Source: Legionella longbeachae
GTDB taxonomy: Bacteria; Pseudomonadota; Gammaproteobacteria; Legionellales; Legionellaceae
Assembly (NCBI GenBank): GCA_016191305.1
Contig: JACPOX010000047.1
Coordinates: forward strand, 1 to 5,821
Direction of reading: 5' to 3'
DNA length: 5,821 nucleotides
The notes under the pieces were generated by a model, which did not search any database, was not told the DNA's origin, and saw only the letters and a list, made by a program, of their open reading frames with translations. The position numbers and the translations under genes are program-made. Positions 1 through 5,821 of this stretch are shown piece after piece. Position 1 is the stretch's first letter. The number at the start of each line of letters is the position of its first letter.

Positions 1-167
1 TCTGCCAAGTCCTGATTTTGACACACCAAACAACGCAAATCTTTTAATAGATGATTAAATTGAGCCTCTTTTTTAACTGAATCAAAAGGATAAAAACTGT
101 TTGCCATCGCAGGTGAAGTAAATAAAAAAACCAACAAACTCGCGAAGATAAGGTATGTTCTGTTCAT
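1..167 (-). CDS. ccmH: CcmH, cytochrome c maturation thiol oxidoreductase (partial, N-terminal 55 codons)
   Basis: CcmH is a membrane-anchored periplasmic thiol-disulfide protein that, with CcmG and CcmF, keeps the CXXCH cysteines of apocytochrome c reduced for heme ligation. The visible part starts with a signal peptide or anchor (a hydrophobic run at residues 4-19, then an S-P-A-M-A cleavage-like site at 18-22). It continues to the family hallmark LRCLVCQNQ at residues 44-52, a match to the LRCxxCQNQ active site with Cys46 and Cys49. The ATG overlaps the ccmG stop as ATGA, and a TGGAG Shine-Dalgarno lies 8 bases upstream inside ccmG, so translation is probably coupled. The gene runs off the left edge, so it cannot be seen whether this is a short CcmH (about 150 residues) or a long CcmH-CcmI fusion like that of E. 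coli. Identity is near certain from the motif and the operon position. Confidence 0.95.
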   Translation of the reverse strand, partial: MNRTYLIFASLLVFLFTSPAMANSFYPFDSVKKEAQFNHLLKDLRCLVCQNQDLA

Positions 168-700
168 GCAGTTTGCTCCAAATGCTTCATCATCGGTGCC
201 ATTTCTTTTAACCAAATCTCTTGTGTTACGACTCCTGCATGCCGATATCGAATTATTCCTTTTTTATCAATTATAAAGGTCTCTGGTGCTCCATAGACAC
301 CTAAATCTATAGCTACCTTTCCTCTACGATCTTGCATAACAAGCTGATACGGGTTGCCCCACTGCGCTAACCATTGCAGGGCTTCGGCAGGCTTATCCTT
401 ATAGTTTAACCCATAAATAGGTATACCCTGACGAGCCAATTGCAGCATGAAAACCTGCTCTTCAACACAAGCCGCACACCAACTGGCCCAGACATTTAAT
501 AATACGACTTGATCACGAAGTTGGCTTGAACTAAATGCAGAGTCGGGATTTTGCAACTGCGGTAAAGTAAATTCAGGTAATGATTTACCCAGCTGAGCTG
601 AGGGTAAGTCATGGGGATTTAAAGAAAGTCCCCGCCACAAAAAAATAGTTAATAGCACAAAAAGAACAATTGGAATCAGCTTCCATCCTATCTTTTTCAT
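164..700 (-). CDS. ccmG: CcmG/DsbE, membrane-tethered thiol:disulfide interchange protein
   Basis: CcmG is a periplasmic thioredoxin-fold reductase anchored by one N-terminal helix. It receives electrons from DsbD/CcdA-type proteins and reduces CcmH or apocytochrome c. The 178 residues show a KK start, a single membrane anchor at about 9-23, a linker, and the conserved LPEFTLP entry strand at 41-47. The redox site WASWCAAC follows, with Cys75 and Cys78, and then the family motif GVYGAPETF at 134-142, which supplies the cis-proline (Pro139). Length fits the family (about 175-185). The dipeptide between the cysteines is Ala-Ala rather than the Pro-Thr of E. coli DsbE. The ATG has an AGGAA ribosome site 8 bases upstream (709-713). 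The gene starts 35 bases after ccmF, one of only two uncoupled junctions in the operon, and its stop overlaps the ccmH start. Confidence 0.97.
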   Translation of the reverse strand: MKKIGWKLIPIVLFVLLTIFLWRGLSLNPHDLPSAQLGKSLPEFTLPQLQNPDSAFSSSQLRDQVVLLNVWASWCAACVEEQVFMLQLARQGIPIYGLNYKDKPAEALQWLAQWGNPYQLVMQDRRGKVAIDLGVYGAPETFIIDKKGIIRYRHAGVVTQEIWLKEMAPMMKHLEQTA

Positions 701-735
701 GCCTTAAGTTCCTGGATATCTAAAATAACCTGAGG

Positions 736-2652
736 CTACTTTTTTTTATAATACCGTCTATCAGTAAGAGCCAAAAATCCACCCAACAAAATCATAAAAC
801 CACCAGCCCAAATCCAACGAATTAAAGGCTTATAATAAATCCGTACAGACCATGAGTTAGCTCTTAAAGGTTCTCCCAATGCCACATAAATATCTCTAAA
901 TGGCGTAACATCAATTGCAGATTCCGTCATAGGCATTTGGCCTATAGTGTAAATTCTTTTCTCAGGATAAATCAGTTTGCTTTTATCTCGATAATCTATT
1001 TTAAATTCTGCCTTGGTTCCTTTATAGTTTGGTCCAGATAATGGTTCTTGATGAACAAATTCAATAGAATAGCCAAGCAAAGCTACTTTTTTCCCAACCT
1101 CCATTTGTACATCATCTTGCACGCCATATGCTGTAGAAACTGCAATACCAATAACTGTAGCCGCCACACCTAAATGCGCAATAATCATCCCCCAATATGC
1201 TTGTCCTACATGATATAAACCACGATCATATATTCGTTTAAAAGTCGCTTGTACTGTACTTAAAATCACCCAGAAGGCCAGAACCAACCCCAAAAAAGCA
1301 GAACCATTAAATTCTTTAGCAGTGGCAAACAATAGAACAAATGCTATCAATATACTAAATACAGCCAGTACCCATAGTTTTTTTAATATTATTCGCCAAT
1401 TATCACTGTTCCATCTTAAATGAATGCCAAAGCCCATCAATATCAGCATAGGAATCATCAAAGGAACAAATACCGAATTGAAATAAGGAGCGCCCACTGA
1501 CAATTTACCCAAGCCCAAACCATCAACAAGCAATGGATACACTGTGCCCATTAAAACAGTAAGCATAATGACCACAAGAAAAACATTATTCAATAATAAA
1601 GCACTTTCGCGAGAAATAGGACTTGGACTACTTGATGTTTGCAGTGTTTGTGCCCGCACTAGAAACAATAATAAAGAGCCACCTATAACAAAAATTAAAA
1701 ATCCTAAAATGTATAATCCACGCTGGGGATCTACAGCAAATGCATGAACTGAAGTTAAAACACCAGAGCGAACCAAAAAAGTACCAATTAAACTTAAGGA
1801 AAAAGCAGCAATAGCAAGCAACATAGTCCAAGCTTTAAACTGTTGTCTCTGTTCTGTTACGGCCAAAGAGTGCAGTAATGCTGTGCCTACTAACCAGGGC
1901 ATAAAGGAAGCATTTTCAACGGGATCCCAAAACCACCATCCACCCCACCCCAATTCACGATAAGCCCACCAACTTCCTAAAGTAATTCCAGCGGTTAAAC
2001 AACACCAAGCAGCTAATGTCCATGGTCGCGTCCATTTTGACCAACTAGGCTCTACTTTACCAGCCCAAAGTGCTGCAATCGAAAAAGCAAAAGCCACGGA
2101 AAAACCTACATAGCCCATATATAACATAGGTGGATGAAATAAAAATCCAGGGTCTTGAAGCAAAGGATTCAGATCACGACCATGTGTATTCAAAACTTGA
2201 AATTGACGTAGAAAAGGATTAGAGGTAACTAATAAAAAAAGAATAAATCCTATACTTAACCAACCCAAAACTACTAAAACACGGGTACGCATTTCTTTAT
2301 CCAGACCTGAGCTAAAAAGAGCCACCAATAAAGTCCAAAAACTAAGAATTGCAACCCAAAGCAGCATAGAACCTTCATGCCCTCCCCAAACAGCACACAA
2401 CTTATAAAACCAAGGCAGAGAAATACTGGAATTACTTACTACATAAATAACAGAAAAATCATCTTGTAAAAAACAAAGCGTGAGAAAAAAATAAGCCAAG
2501 GCAATAAAGAAAAATTGGCAGACAACATATGTCTTAGCTGCATCCATCCAATGACTTTGCTTTTTTTGTAAACCAATCAATGGAACCAAAGCCAACATCA
2601 CGGAAGAAACTAAAGCCAATATTAAAGAAAAAAGACCTAATTCAGCTATCAT
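736..2652 (-). CDS. ccmF: CcmF, heme lyase core subunit of System I
   Basis: CcmF is the large polytopic inner-membrane subunit that takes heme from holo-CcmE and ligates it to apocytochrome c. The 638-residue product has many hydrophobic segments across its length. It contains the tryptophan-rich WWD heme-handling domain at about 233-254 (core [15 protein letters not shown]). The periplasmic histidines His173 (in LFHPPM) and His303 fall at the same numbers that I recall for the E. coli heme-ligand histidines. His261 and His493 fit the two transmembrane histidines thought to bind a second heme. The C-terminal part carries a soluble periplasmic domain (about 510-605) before a last helix at about 613-629. 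Length is normal for the family. The ATG overlaps the ccmE stop (ATGA), with an AAAAGG ribosome site 7 bases upstream inside ccmE. No frameshift or lost key residue is seen. Confidence 0.98.
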   Translation of the reverse strand: MIAELGLFSLILALVSSVMLALVPLIGLQKKQSHWMDAAKTYVVCQFFFIALAYFFLTLCFLQDDFSVIYVVSNSSISLPWFYKLCAVWGGHEGSMLLWVAILSFWTLLVALFSSGLDKEMRTRVLVVLGWLSIGFILFLLVTSNPFLRQFQVLNTHGRDLNPLLQDPGFLFHPPMLYMGYVGFSVAFAFSIAALWAGKVEPSWSKWTRPWTLAAWCCLTAGITLGSWWAYRELGWGGWWFWDPVENASFMPWLVGTALLHSLAVTEQRQQFKAWTMLLAIAAFSLSLIGTFLVRSGVLTSVHAFAVDPQRGLYILGFLIFVIGGSLLLFLVRAQTLQTSSSPSPISRESALLLNNVFLVVIMLTVLMGTVYPLLVDGLGLGKLSVGAPYFNSVFVPLMIPMLILMGFGIHLRWNSDNWRIILKKLWVLAVFSILIAFVLLFATAKEFNGSAFLGLVLAFWVILSTVQATFKRIYDRGLYHVGQAYWGMIIAHLGVAATVIGIAVSTAYGVQDDVQMEVGKKVALLGYSIEFVHQEPLSGPNYKGTKAEFKIDYRDKSKLIYPEKRIYTIGQMPMTESAIDVTPFRDIYVALGEPLRANSWSVRIYYKPLIRWIWAGGFMILLGGFLALTDRRYYKKK

Positions 2653-3080
2653 GAACGCACCTTTTTAGTCAGAGCAGCTTTCACTTCTGGCGGCATATAA
2701 TTCGCATCATGTTTAGCCAATACCTGTGAGGCGCGAAAATGCATGTTATCAATCAGTTGCCCTTCAGCAACAACCCCCTGCCCATCTCGAAATAAATCGG
2801 GAAGAATGCCCGTATAAATCACAGTAATTGTTTGAGTAAAATCAGTCACTTTAAATTGAACATCCAAACTCTCTGTAGCCCGAATAATCGATCCTTTCTC
2901 AACCATGCCCCCGATGCGAATAGCATGTTTATGTGGTGCTTCTCCTGTTATAGCTTGGGTTGGAGTATAAAACAAACTAATATTTTGTCTTAAAGCATAT
3001 AAAACCAGAGCTGCTGCAATGGATAACACAGACATGGCAAATAATAAAATATAAATCTTACGTCTACGAGCTGGTGTCAT
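2649..3080 (-). CDS. ccmE: CcmE, periplasmic heme chaperone
   Basis: CcmE carries heme from CcmC (with CcmABD) to the CcmF/CcmH lyase, holding it covalently through a conserved histidine on the periplasmic face. The 143-residue protein has a basic cytoplasmic start (ARRRK), one signal-anchor helix at about 9-29, and an OB-fold beta domain. That domain includes the typical [12 protein letters not shown] stretch at 54-65 and [27 protein letters not shown] at about 81-107. The heme site is [10 protein letters not shown] at 121-130, where His124 is the attachment residue and Tyr128 the axial ligand (His130 and Tyr134 in E. coli). The tail after it is short, as in many homologues outside the enterics. 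The ATG lies 2 bases after the ccmD stop. The Shine-Dalgarno is poor, so reinitiation from ccmD is likely. Confidence 0.97.
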   Translation of the reverse strand: MTPARRRKIYILLFAMSVLSIAAALVLYALRQNISLFYTPTQAITGEAPHKHAIRIGGMVEKGSIIRATESLDVQFKVTDFTQTITVIYTGILPDLFRDGQGVVAEGQLIDNMHFRASQVLAKHDANYMPPEVKAALTKKVRS

Positions 3081-3082
3081 TA

Positions 3083-3241
3083 TTATCGCTTAAACCATTG
3101 TTGTAATTTTAAACGGGTCTGCTTTCTTTTCCATTTTATTCCTAATAAATTCATAACGAAAACAAAACAAACCAAAGCATAAGCTGGCCAAACGTAAAGA
3201 GAGTACCCTCCCATTGCCAACCACTCTAAAAATTGATTCAT
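3083..3241 (-). CDS. ccmD: CcmD, small heme-exporter accessory membrane protein
   Basis: This 52-residue gene sits between ccmC and ccmE. CcmD is a single-pass protein that joins CcmA, CcmB and CcmC and is needed to release holo-CcmE from the complex. The translation begins [21 protein letters not shown]; the [14 protein letters not shown] block at about 10-23 is the family signature. A hydrophobic helix runs to about residue 34, then a strongly basic cytoplasmic tail ([17 protein letters not shown]). Charge placement (N-out, basic C-in) fits CcmD. The ATG overlaps the ccmC stop as ATGA, with a GAGGA ribosome site 5 bases upstream. Together with its position, this makes the assignment secure despite the short length. 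Confidence 0.96.
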   Translation of the reverse strand: MNQFLEWLAMGGYSLYVWPAYALVCFVFVMNLLGIKWKRKQTRLKLQQWFKR

Positions 3242-3981
3242 TTAAATCCTCTTTCAAATTGAATTTTGACCCAAGATTGTCTTTTTTCCCTAAGCAGTAA
3301 TTCTTGACGAGCTTTCTCTAAAATAATCCACAAGCTATATAAAAAAAATCCGGTCAAGGTGAGCAATAAAGGATATAACATACTGCTATCAATTTTCGGT
3401 TTAGCAAAAACGGACAAAGTAGAACCTTGATGCAAGGAATTCCACCAATATACAGAGTAATGAATAATGGGTAAATCAATAACACCTACCAACGTTAAAA
3501 TAGCAATAATTTTATCGCCGTCTTCTTTATTTTTTACAGCCTGATGTGTCGCCAAAATTGCGGCATAAAGTAGTAATAAAACTAATTCAGAGGTTAAACG
3601 AGCATCCCAAACCCACCAAGTACCCCACATTGGCTTACCCCAAATACTCCCTGTTACAAGAGCAAGAAAAGCCATACAAAGACCAACTTGAGCAACAAGA
3701 CTAATTAAAAGACCAGCTATTTTAATTCGCCACACCAAAAGTAAAACGGCTAAAAATGCCATCCAGCCATAAAGTGCCATGGATAAAAAAGCGCTGGGTA
3801 CATGAACATAGATGATGCGAAAAGCCTCGCCCTGTTGATAATCCGGTGGAGTAAAAGCTAAACCCCAGATAATACCAACCATTAAAGTTACTAAAGCACA
3901 TGTAGCCAAAGCGGGAGTTATACGTTCAGTAAAAGTATAAAAATACTTAGGTGACGCCATCTGGTAGAATAATTTCCACAT
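3238..3981 (-). CDS. ccmC: CcmC, heme delivery protein for CcmE
   Basis: CcmC is a six-helix inner-membrane protein of the heme-handling family that presents heme to CcmE at the periplasmic face. With the start chosen here it has 247 residues. It shows the WWD domain WGTWWVWDARLTSE at 119-132 and the two periplasmic ligand histidines His60 (in YVHVPSA) and His184 (in NSLHQGST), both at E. coli numbering. I chose the ATG at 3981 because the product then begins MWK, as does E. coli CcmC. The frame also opens at a TTG at 3999, which would add six residues (MISIIS) without homology. Neither start has a clear Shine-Dalgarno. The gene follows an 85-bp gap after ccmB, unlike the overlapping junctions elsewhere, and its stop overlaps ccmD. 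I recall that ccmC mutants of L. pneumophila were reported to lose cytochrome c and to grow poorly in low iron and inside host cells. Confidence 0.97.
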   Translation of the reverse strand: MWKLFYQMASPKYFYTFTERITPALATCALVTLMVGIIWGLAFTPPDYQQGEAFRIIYVHVPSAFLSMALYGWMAFLAVLLLVWRIKIAGLLISLVAQVGLCMAFLALVTGSIWGKPMWGTWWVWDARLTSELVLLLLYAAILATHQAVKNKEDGDKIIAILTLVGVIDLPIIHYSVYWWNSLHQGSTLSVFAKPKIDSSMLYPLLLTLTGFFLYSLWIILEKARQELLLREKRQSWVKIQFERGFK

Positions 3982-4066
3982 AGAAATAATTGAAATCAAA
4001 AAAAGTGGATTTTATCACGTATCAAGCCATTCGCAAAATTCAAGTAGGTATCAACCTCTCTTTATT
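3982..4066 (-). promoter_or_regulatory. ccmB-ccmC gap with a possible internal promoter for ccmC
   Basis: This 85-bp non-coding stretch interrupts an otherwise tightly packed operon. On the minus strand it reads TTGCGA (4036-4031), a 16-base spacer, then TAAAAT (4014-4009), a fair sigma-70-like match. A start about 7 bases further on would give a leader of about 20 bases before the ccmC ATG at 3981 and would leave almost nothing before the alternative TTG. A 7-base direct repeat, GTATCAA on the plus strand, occurs at 4019-4025 and 4048-4054. There is no terminator-like hairpin and no IS end. The promoter call is from base matching only and is tentative, because AT-rich DNA gives many such matches. 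Confidence 0.35.
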
Positions 4067-4747
4067 TCAGTCAACATGACTTATGCGTATGACTGCAGCA
4101 ATTGCAAAAGGTAAAAAACCCATAGCTAATATTGAAATTGCCAATAACAGAGCTAAATAAGCGCTAATTGGCAAATCTTGCATAGCAATATTTAAAGTTC
4201 CGCTGCCAAATATCAATATAGGTAATGTCAATGGCAATAAAATTAATGCCATCAAAACTCCTTTTTGATTCATTCCAACTCCAAAAGCAGCAACTAATGC
4301 ACATAAAAACAATAAAGCTGGGGTACCACAAATAATAGTCAGTGCTAAAACCCATACTTCCCAAGTACTTAATGAAAATAGTAAAGCGACCAAAGGACAT
4401 AAAATCAGCAAAGGCAATAAAATAAATATCCAATGAGCTATTACTTTTGCAGCAACCAACAAAGCTAATGGTTGACCAGAAACCAACCACTGCTCAATCA
4501 CACCCTGTTCGTAATCTTGCTGAAACAATCGTTCAGCTGATAACAACATAGATAAAAGTATCGCCATCCAGACTAAGCCAGGAACTATAGTCCGTAATAA
4601 TGCAATTTCTGGTTTTAAAGTCAGTGGAAACATAAAAAGAAAGATTAAGAAAAAAAGACATGAATTTACTAAAAAACGAACTTGGCGTACTTGAATTAAC
4701 AGCTCACGTTTGTATTGTTTGATAAATAAAGAATAAGCTGAAATCAC
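4067..4747 (-). CDS. ccmB: CcmB, heme exporter ABC-type membrane subunit
   Basis: CcmB is the polytopic membrane partner of the ATPase CcmA; the CcmABCD complex releases holo-CcmE from CcmC. The 226 residues (E. coli about 220) contain six hydrophobic segments at about 26-44, 53-71, 95-125, 130-156, 163-182 and 194-221. The cytoplasmic coupling stretch AERLFQQDYEQGVIEQWLVS at 71-90 resembles the FRDDLEDGSLEQ region of E. coli CcmB, and LPLTLPILIFG at 171-181 is also conserved. The start is GTG, overlapping the ccmA stop as GTGA, with a strong AGGAG 8 bases upstream. The next in-frame Met is residue 39, inside the first helix, so the GTG is the only sensible start. Confidence 0.96.
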   Translation of the reverse strand: MISAYSLFIKQYKRELLIQVRQVRFLVNSCLFFLIFLFMFPLTLKPEIALLRTIVPGLVWMAILLSMLLSAERLFQQDYEQGVIEQWLVSGQPLALLVAAKVIAHWIFILLPLLILCPLVALLFSLSTWEVWVLALTIICGTPALLFLCALVAAFGVGMNQKGVLMALILLPLTLPILIFGSGTLNIAMQDLPISAYLALLLAISILAMGFLPFAIAAVIRISHVD

Positions 4748-5343
4748 AAAGAATACTCCTCGTAGTCAGCACGACTCAGAGGTAAATGTTGATGGGAAGT
4801 CATTAAAACTGAACCTCCCAGCTCTCGATGAGATGCTATTTTACTCATAATAAGTTTAACCGCTCGATCATCTAAAGCGACTAAAGGTTCATCCAGTAAC
4901 CATAATTTGGCATGAGTCATCCATAAGCGTAACAATCCTGCTTGTCTACGCTGTCCTGCTGATAACAAGCCACATGGAAAATCAAGATATTGTTCCAATT
5001 TAAAAATGGAAACTAATTCCTCAATCTCAACTCCATAAGAATAATGAAGATCAAAAAAACAATTTTCTCTTAAGGATAAATTAGGATTTATACCTGTCTT
5101 ATGCCCTACAAAGCATAGTTGACGCTGATATTCTGCTCGATTTATTGCTATATTTTTTCCAAGAAATTGAATTTCACCCTGAAGGGGTTGATGTAATCCT
5201 GCAATTAATTTCAACAAAGTCGTTTTACCAGCCCCATTCGTACCTCTTAAATGCAGTAATCCACCAATGGATAAATGAAAAGCTACTTCATTTAATAAAG
5301 GCTGATCCTGATAATCAAAAGCAAGGTTAATCACATCAAGCAT
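4744..5343 (-). CDS. ccmA: CcmA, ATP-binding subunit of the heme exporter/CcmE-release complex
   Basis: CcmA is a cytoplasmic ABC ATPase that powers release of heme-loaded CcmE from the CcmABCD complex. The 199 residues show all nucleotide-binding elements in order: Walker A GTNGAGKTT at 34-42, the Q-loop region around HKTGINPNLSLREN at 81-94, signature LSAGQRRQ at 127-134, Walker B LWLLDEP at 147-153, D-loop VALDD at 155-159, and the H-loop His184 in MTSHQ. Length is normal (E. coli about 207). The N-terminus MLDVINL aligns with the family start, and ATG 5343 is the only candidate that keeps it. The ribosome site in front is weak (AAAAGTAAC). It is the first gene of the operon and overlaps ccmB. 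Confidence 0.97.
   Translation of the reverse strand: MLDVINLAFDYQDQPLLNEVAFHLSIGGLLHLRGTNGAGKTTLLKLIAGLHQPLQGEIQFLGKNIAINRAEYQRQLCFVGHKTGINPNLSLRENCFFDLHYSYGVEIEELVSIFKLEQYLDFPCGLLSAGQRRQAGLLRLWMTHAKLWLLDEPLVALDDRAVKLIMSKIASHRELGGSVLMTSHQHLPLSRADYEEYSL
4745..4760 (-). promoter_or_regulatory. Ribosome binding site fixing the GTG start of ccmB
   Basis: On the minus strand AGGAG (4760-4756) is followed by 8 bases and then GTG at 4747-4745, which overlaps the ccmA TGA at 4746-4744. This is the strongest Shine-Dalgarno in the operon and lies within the last codons of ccmA. It supports a GTG start and translational coupling of the ATPase to its membrane partner. Confidence 0.8.
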
Positions 5344-5370
5344 AGGTTACTTTTCATAGTAGATTGAAAC

Positions 5371-5445
5371 TTAGGTTGGGCCCATGGCCCAACATGAATA
5401 CAAGCCTAGCGGATAATCTTTTGTTTGGTCATGGGCCCAACCTAC
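5371..5445. repeat. Inverted pair of REP-like palindromes (BIME-like element)
   Basis: The left unit at 5372-5394 and the right unit at 5422-5444 are near-perfect inverted copies: 15 uninterrupted base pairs (5372-5386 with 5430-5444), extending to 21 of 23 paired, around a 27-base loop. The left unit also forms its own hairpin: GTTGGGCC (5375-5382), loop CAT, GGCCCAAC (5386-5393). The right unit is a decayed version of the same hairpin on the minus strand. Each unit begins with a tetranucleotide, TTAG on the plus strand and GTAG on the minus strand, before the palindrome. That is the layout of REP sequences mobilised by RAYT (IS200-like) transposases. It is much more GC-rich than its surroundings. 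The left edge is only 28 bases upstream of ccmA. The REP label is inference; one locus cannot show copy number. Confidence 0.7.
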
Positions 5446-5476
5446 TTTTTATACATCAATACGATGTCCCGAACTT

Positions 5477-5504
5477 ATAGTACTAAAATTGGAAAACAAA
5501 ACAA
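5477..5504 (-). promoter_or_regulatory. Candidate ccm operon promoter
   Basis: On the minus strand TTGTTT (5504-5499), a 16-base spacer and TACTAT (5482-5477) resemble a sigma-70 promoter. An overlapping TATAAG (5479-5474) is a better -10 match but at a 19-base spacing. Transcription from here would begin near 5470, give a leader of about 125 bases before ccmA, and place the whole REP-like pair inside the leader RNA. A second weak candidate -10, TATAAA (5453-5448), lies closer to ccmA without a good -35. No known regulator site is recognised. Confidence 0.35.
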
Positions 5505-5549
5505 GTTTTTTAATTTTGTAGCTTTTATATTCTTTTCTTGCTTAAGAGC

Positions 5550-5578
5550 TTGCGAACCAACTTATAGATCGCCATAAT
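5550..5578 (+). promoter_or_regulatory. Candidate sohB promoter
   Basis: TTGCGA (5550-5555), a 17-base spacer and CATAAT (5573-5578) form a reasonable sigma-70-like promoter facing sohB, with a start expected near 5585 and a leader of about 25 bases. An AAGG ribosome site (5599-5602) then lies 6 bases before the ATG at 5609. The geometry is consistent, but the match is by eye in AT-rich DNA. Confidence 0.45.
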
Positions 5579-5608
5579 TTGTTTTTTTATTTTTGAATAA
5601 GGTTAATA

Positions 5609-5821
5609 ATGGAATTCTTAAGTCAGTATGGCATGTTCCTTTTAAAATCAGTAACCATTGTCATCGCCTGCCTCATAGTATTTGCTGGTTTTTTCTCAAT
5701 GAGTCGCAAACCAAAACCCAAACTGGAAATTACCTCTTTAAATGATCATTACGATCATCTTAACTCCATAATGAATAAACAAATTTTTGGTAAAAAGGCA
5801 TCTAAAAAGAAAAAAAATAAA
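5609..5821 (+). CDS. sohB: SohB-like inner-membrane peptidase of the S49 family (partial, N-terminal 71 codons)
   Basis: SohB is an SppA-type (S49) serine peptidase anchored in the inner membrane with its catalytic domain in the periplasm. Only the first 71 residues are present. They begin MEFLSQYGMFLLKSVT, close to the E. coli SohB start MELLSEYGLFLAKIVT as I recall it. A hydrophobic anchor follows at about 9-30. Next comes a short polar region (LEITSLNDHYDHLNSIM at about 40-56, compare LRVNNLSEQYKEMKEEL in E. coli) and a lysine-rich stretch at 62-71, also typical before the protease domain. The catalytic Ser and Lys lie beyond the right edge, so activity cannot be judged. The gene is divergent from ccmA across a 265-bp spacer and has no obvious functional link to cytochrome maturation. 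Confidence 0.88.
   Translation, partial: MEFLSQYGMFLLKSVTIVIACLIVFAGFFSMSRKPKPKLEITSLNDHYDHLNSIMNKQIFGKKASKKKKNK

Noticed and set aside
1544..1831. Two overlapping 67-codon open frames, one on each strand (1544-1747 plus, 1628-1831 minus)
   Set aside because: Both lie wholly inside ccmF, whose frame encodes conserved CcmF sequence here (His303 region and following helix). Neither has a ribosome site or a recognisable domain.
4164..4490. 108-codon minus-strand open frame within ccmB
   Set aside because: It is an alternate frame of ccmB, rich in Phe, Ser and Cys as expected from frame-shifted membrane-protein coding, while the ccmB frame is conserved.
5145..5330. 61-codon plus-strand open frame opposite ccmA
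   Set aside because: It is antisense to the Walker A region of ccmA, with no ribosome site or family resemblance.
5372..5450. Hairpin followed by TTTTT (5446-5450) as a rho-independent terminator
   Set aside because: No gene on the plus strand ends here, since ccmA and sohB diverge from this spacer, and the T run is separated from the stem. A repeat element explains the palindromes better, though it might stop antisense transcripts.
5733..5765. GATCATTACGATCAT as a Fur-like operator
   Set aside because: It lies inside sohB codons (NDHYDH), downstream of the start, and only loosely resembles a Fur box.
1..5821. A novel defence system, mobile island, CRISPR array or RNA gene
   Set aside because: All coding space is taken by conserved ccm genes and sohB. 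No spacer exceeds 265 bp, and no direct-repeat array, tRNA cloverleaf or transposase was seen.

Overview
This window is a housekeeping locus from an AT-rich gammaproteobacterium, most likely a Legionella species. It holds almost all of a System I cytochrome c maturation operon, ccmABCDEFGH, on the minus strand, and the start of a divergent gene, sohB, on the plus strand. The Legionella assignment is an inference from base composition, gene order and protein character; no 16S gene or other species marker is present. I recall a published ccmA-H locus of L. pneumophila with this order.

Layout, read along the minus strand from right to left: ccmA (5343-4744), ccmB (4747-4067, GTG start), an 85-bp gap, ccmC (3981-3238), ccmD (3241-3083, 52 codons), ccmE (3080-2649), ccmF (2652-736), a 35-bp gap, ccmG (700-164) and the first 55 codons of ccmH (167-1, running off the left edge). 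Most junctions are 4-base ATGA or GTGA overlaps, or nearly so. The two exceptions are ccmB/ccmC and ccmF/ccmG. The 265-bp divergent spacer (5344-5608) carries an inverted pair of REP-like palindromes close to ccmA and candidate promoters in both directions. sohB (5609 to the right edge) is cut off after 71 codons.

How the genes work together, from knowledge of the families: CcmA is the ATPase and CcmB and CcmC the membrane partners (with CcmD) that load heme onto the periplasmic chaperone CcmE through its conserved histidine and release holo-CcmE. CcmF takes heme from CcmE and, with CcmH, attaches it to the CXXCH cysteines of apocytochrome c. CcmG is a membrane-tethered thioredoxin that, with CcmH, keeps those cysteines reduced. 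The key residues of every complete Ccm protein are present, and none appears broken.

I see no mobile-element gene, CRISPR array, tRNA, rRNA, toxin-antitoxin pair or novel defence-like system. The points worth a second look are the REP-like pair, probably within the ccm leader, the ccmB-ccmC gap with a possible internal promoter, and the WCAAC active site of CcmG.
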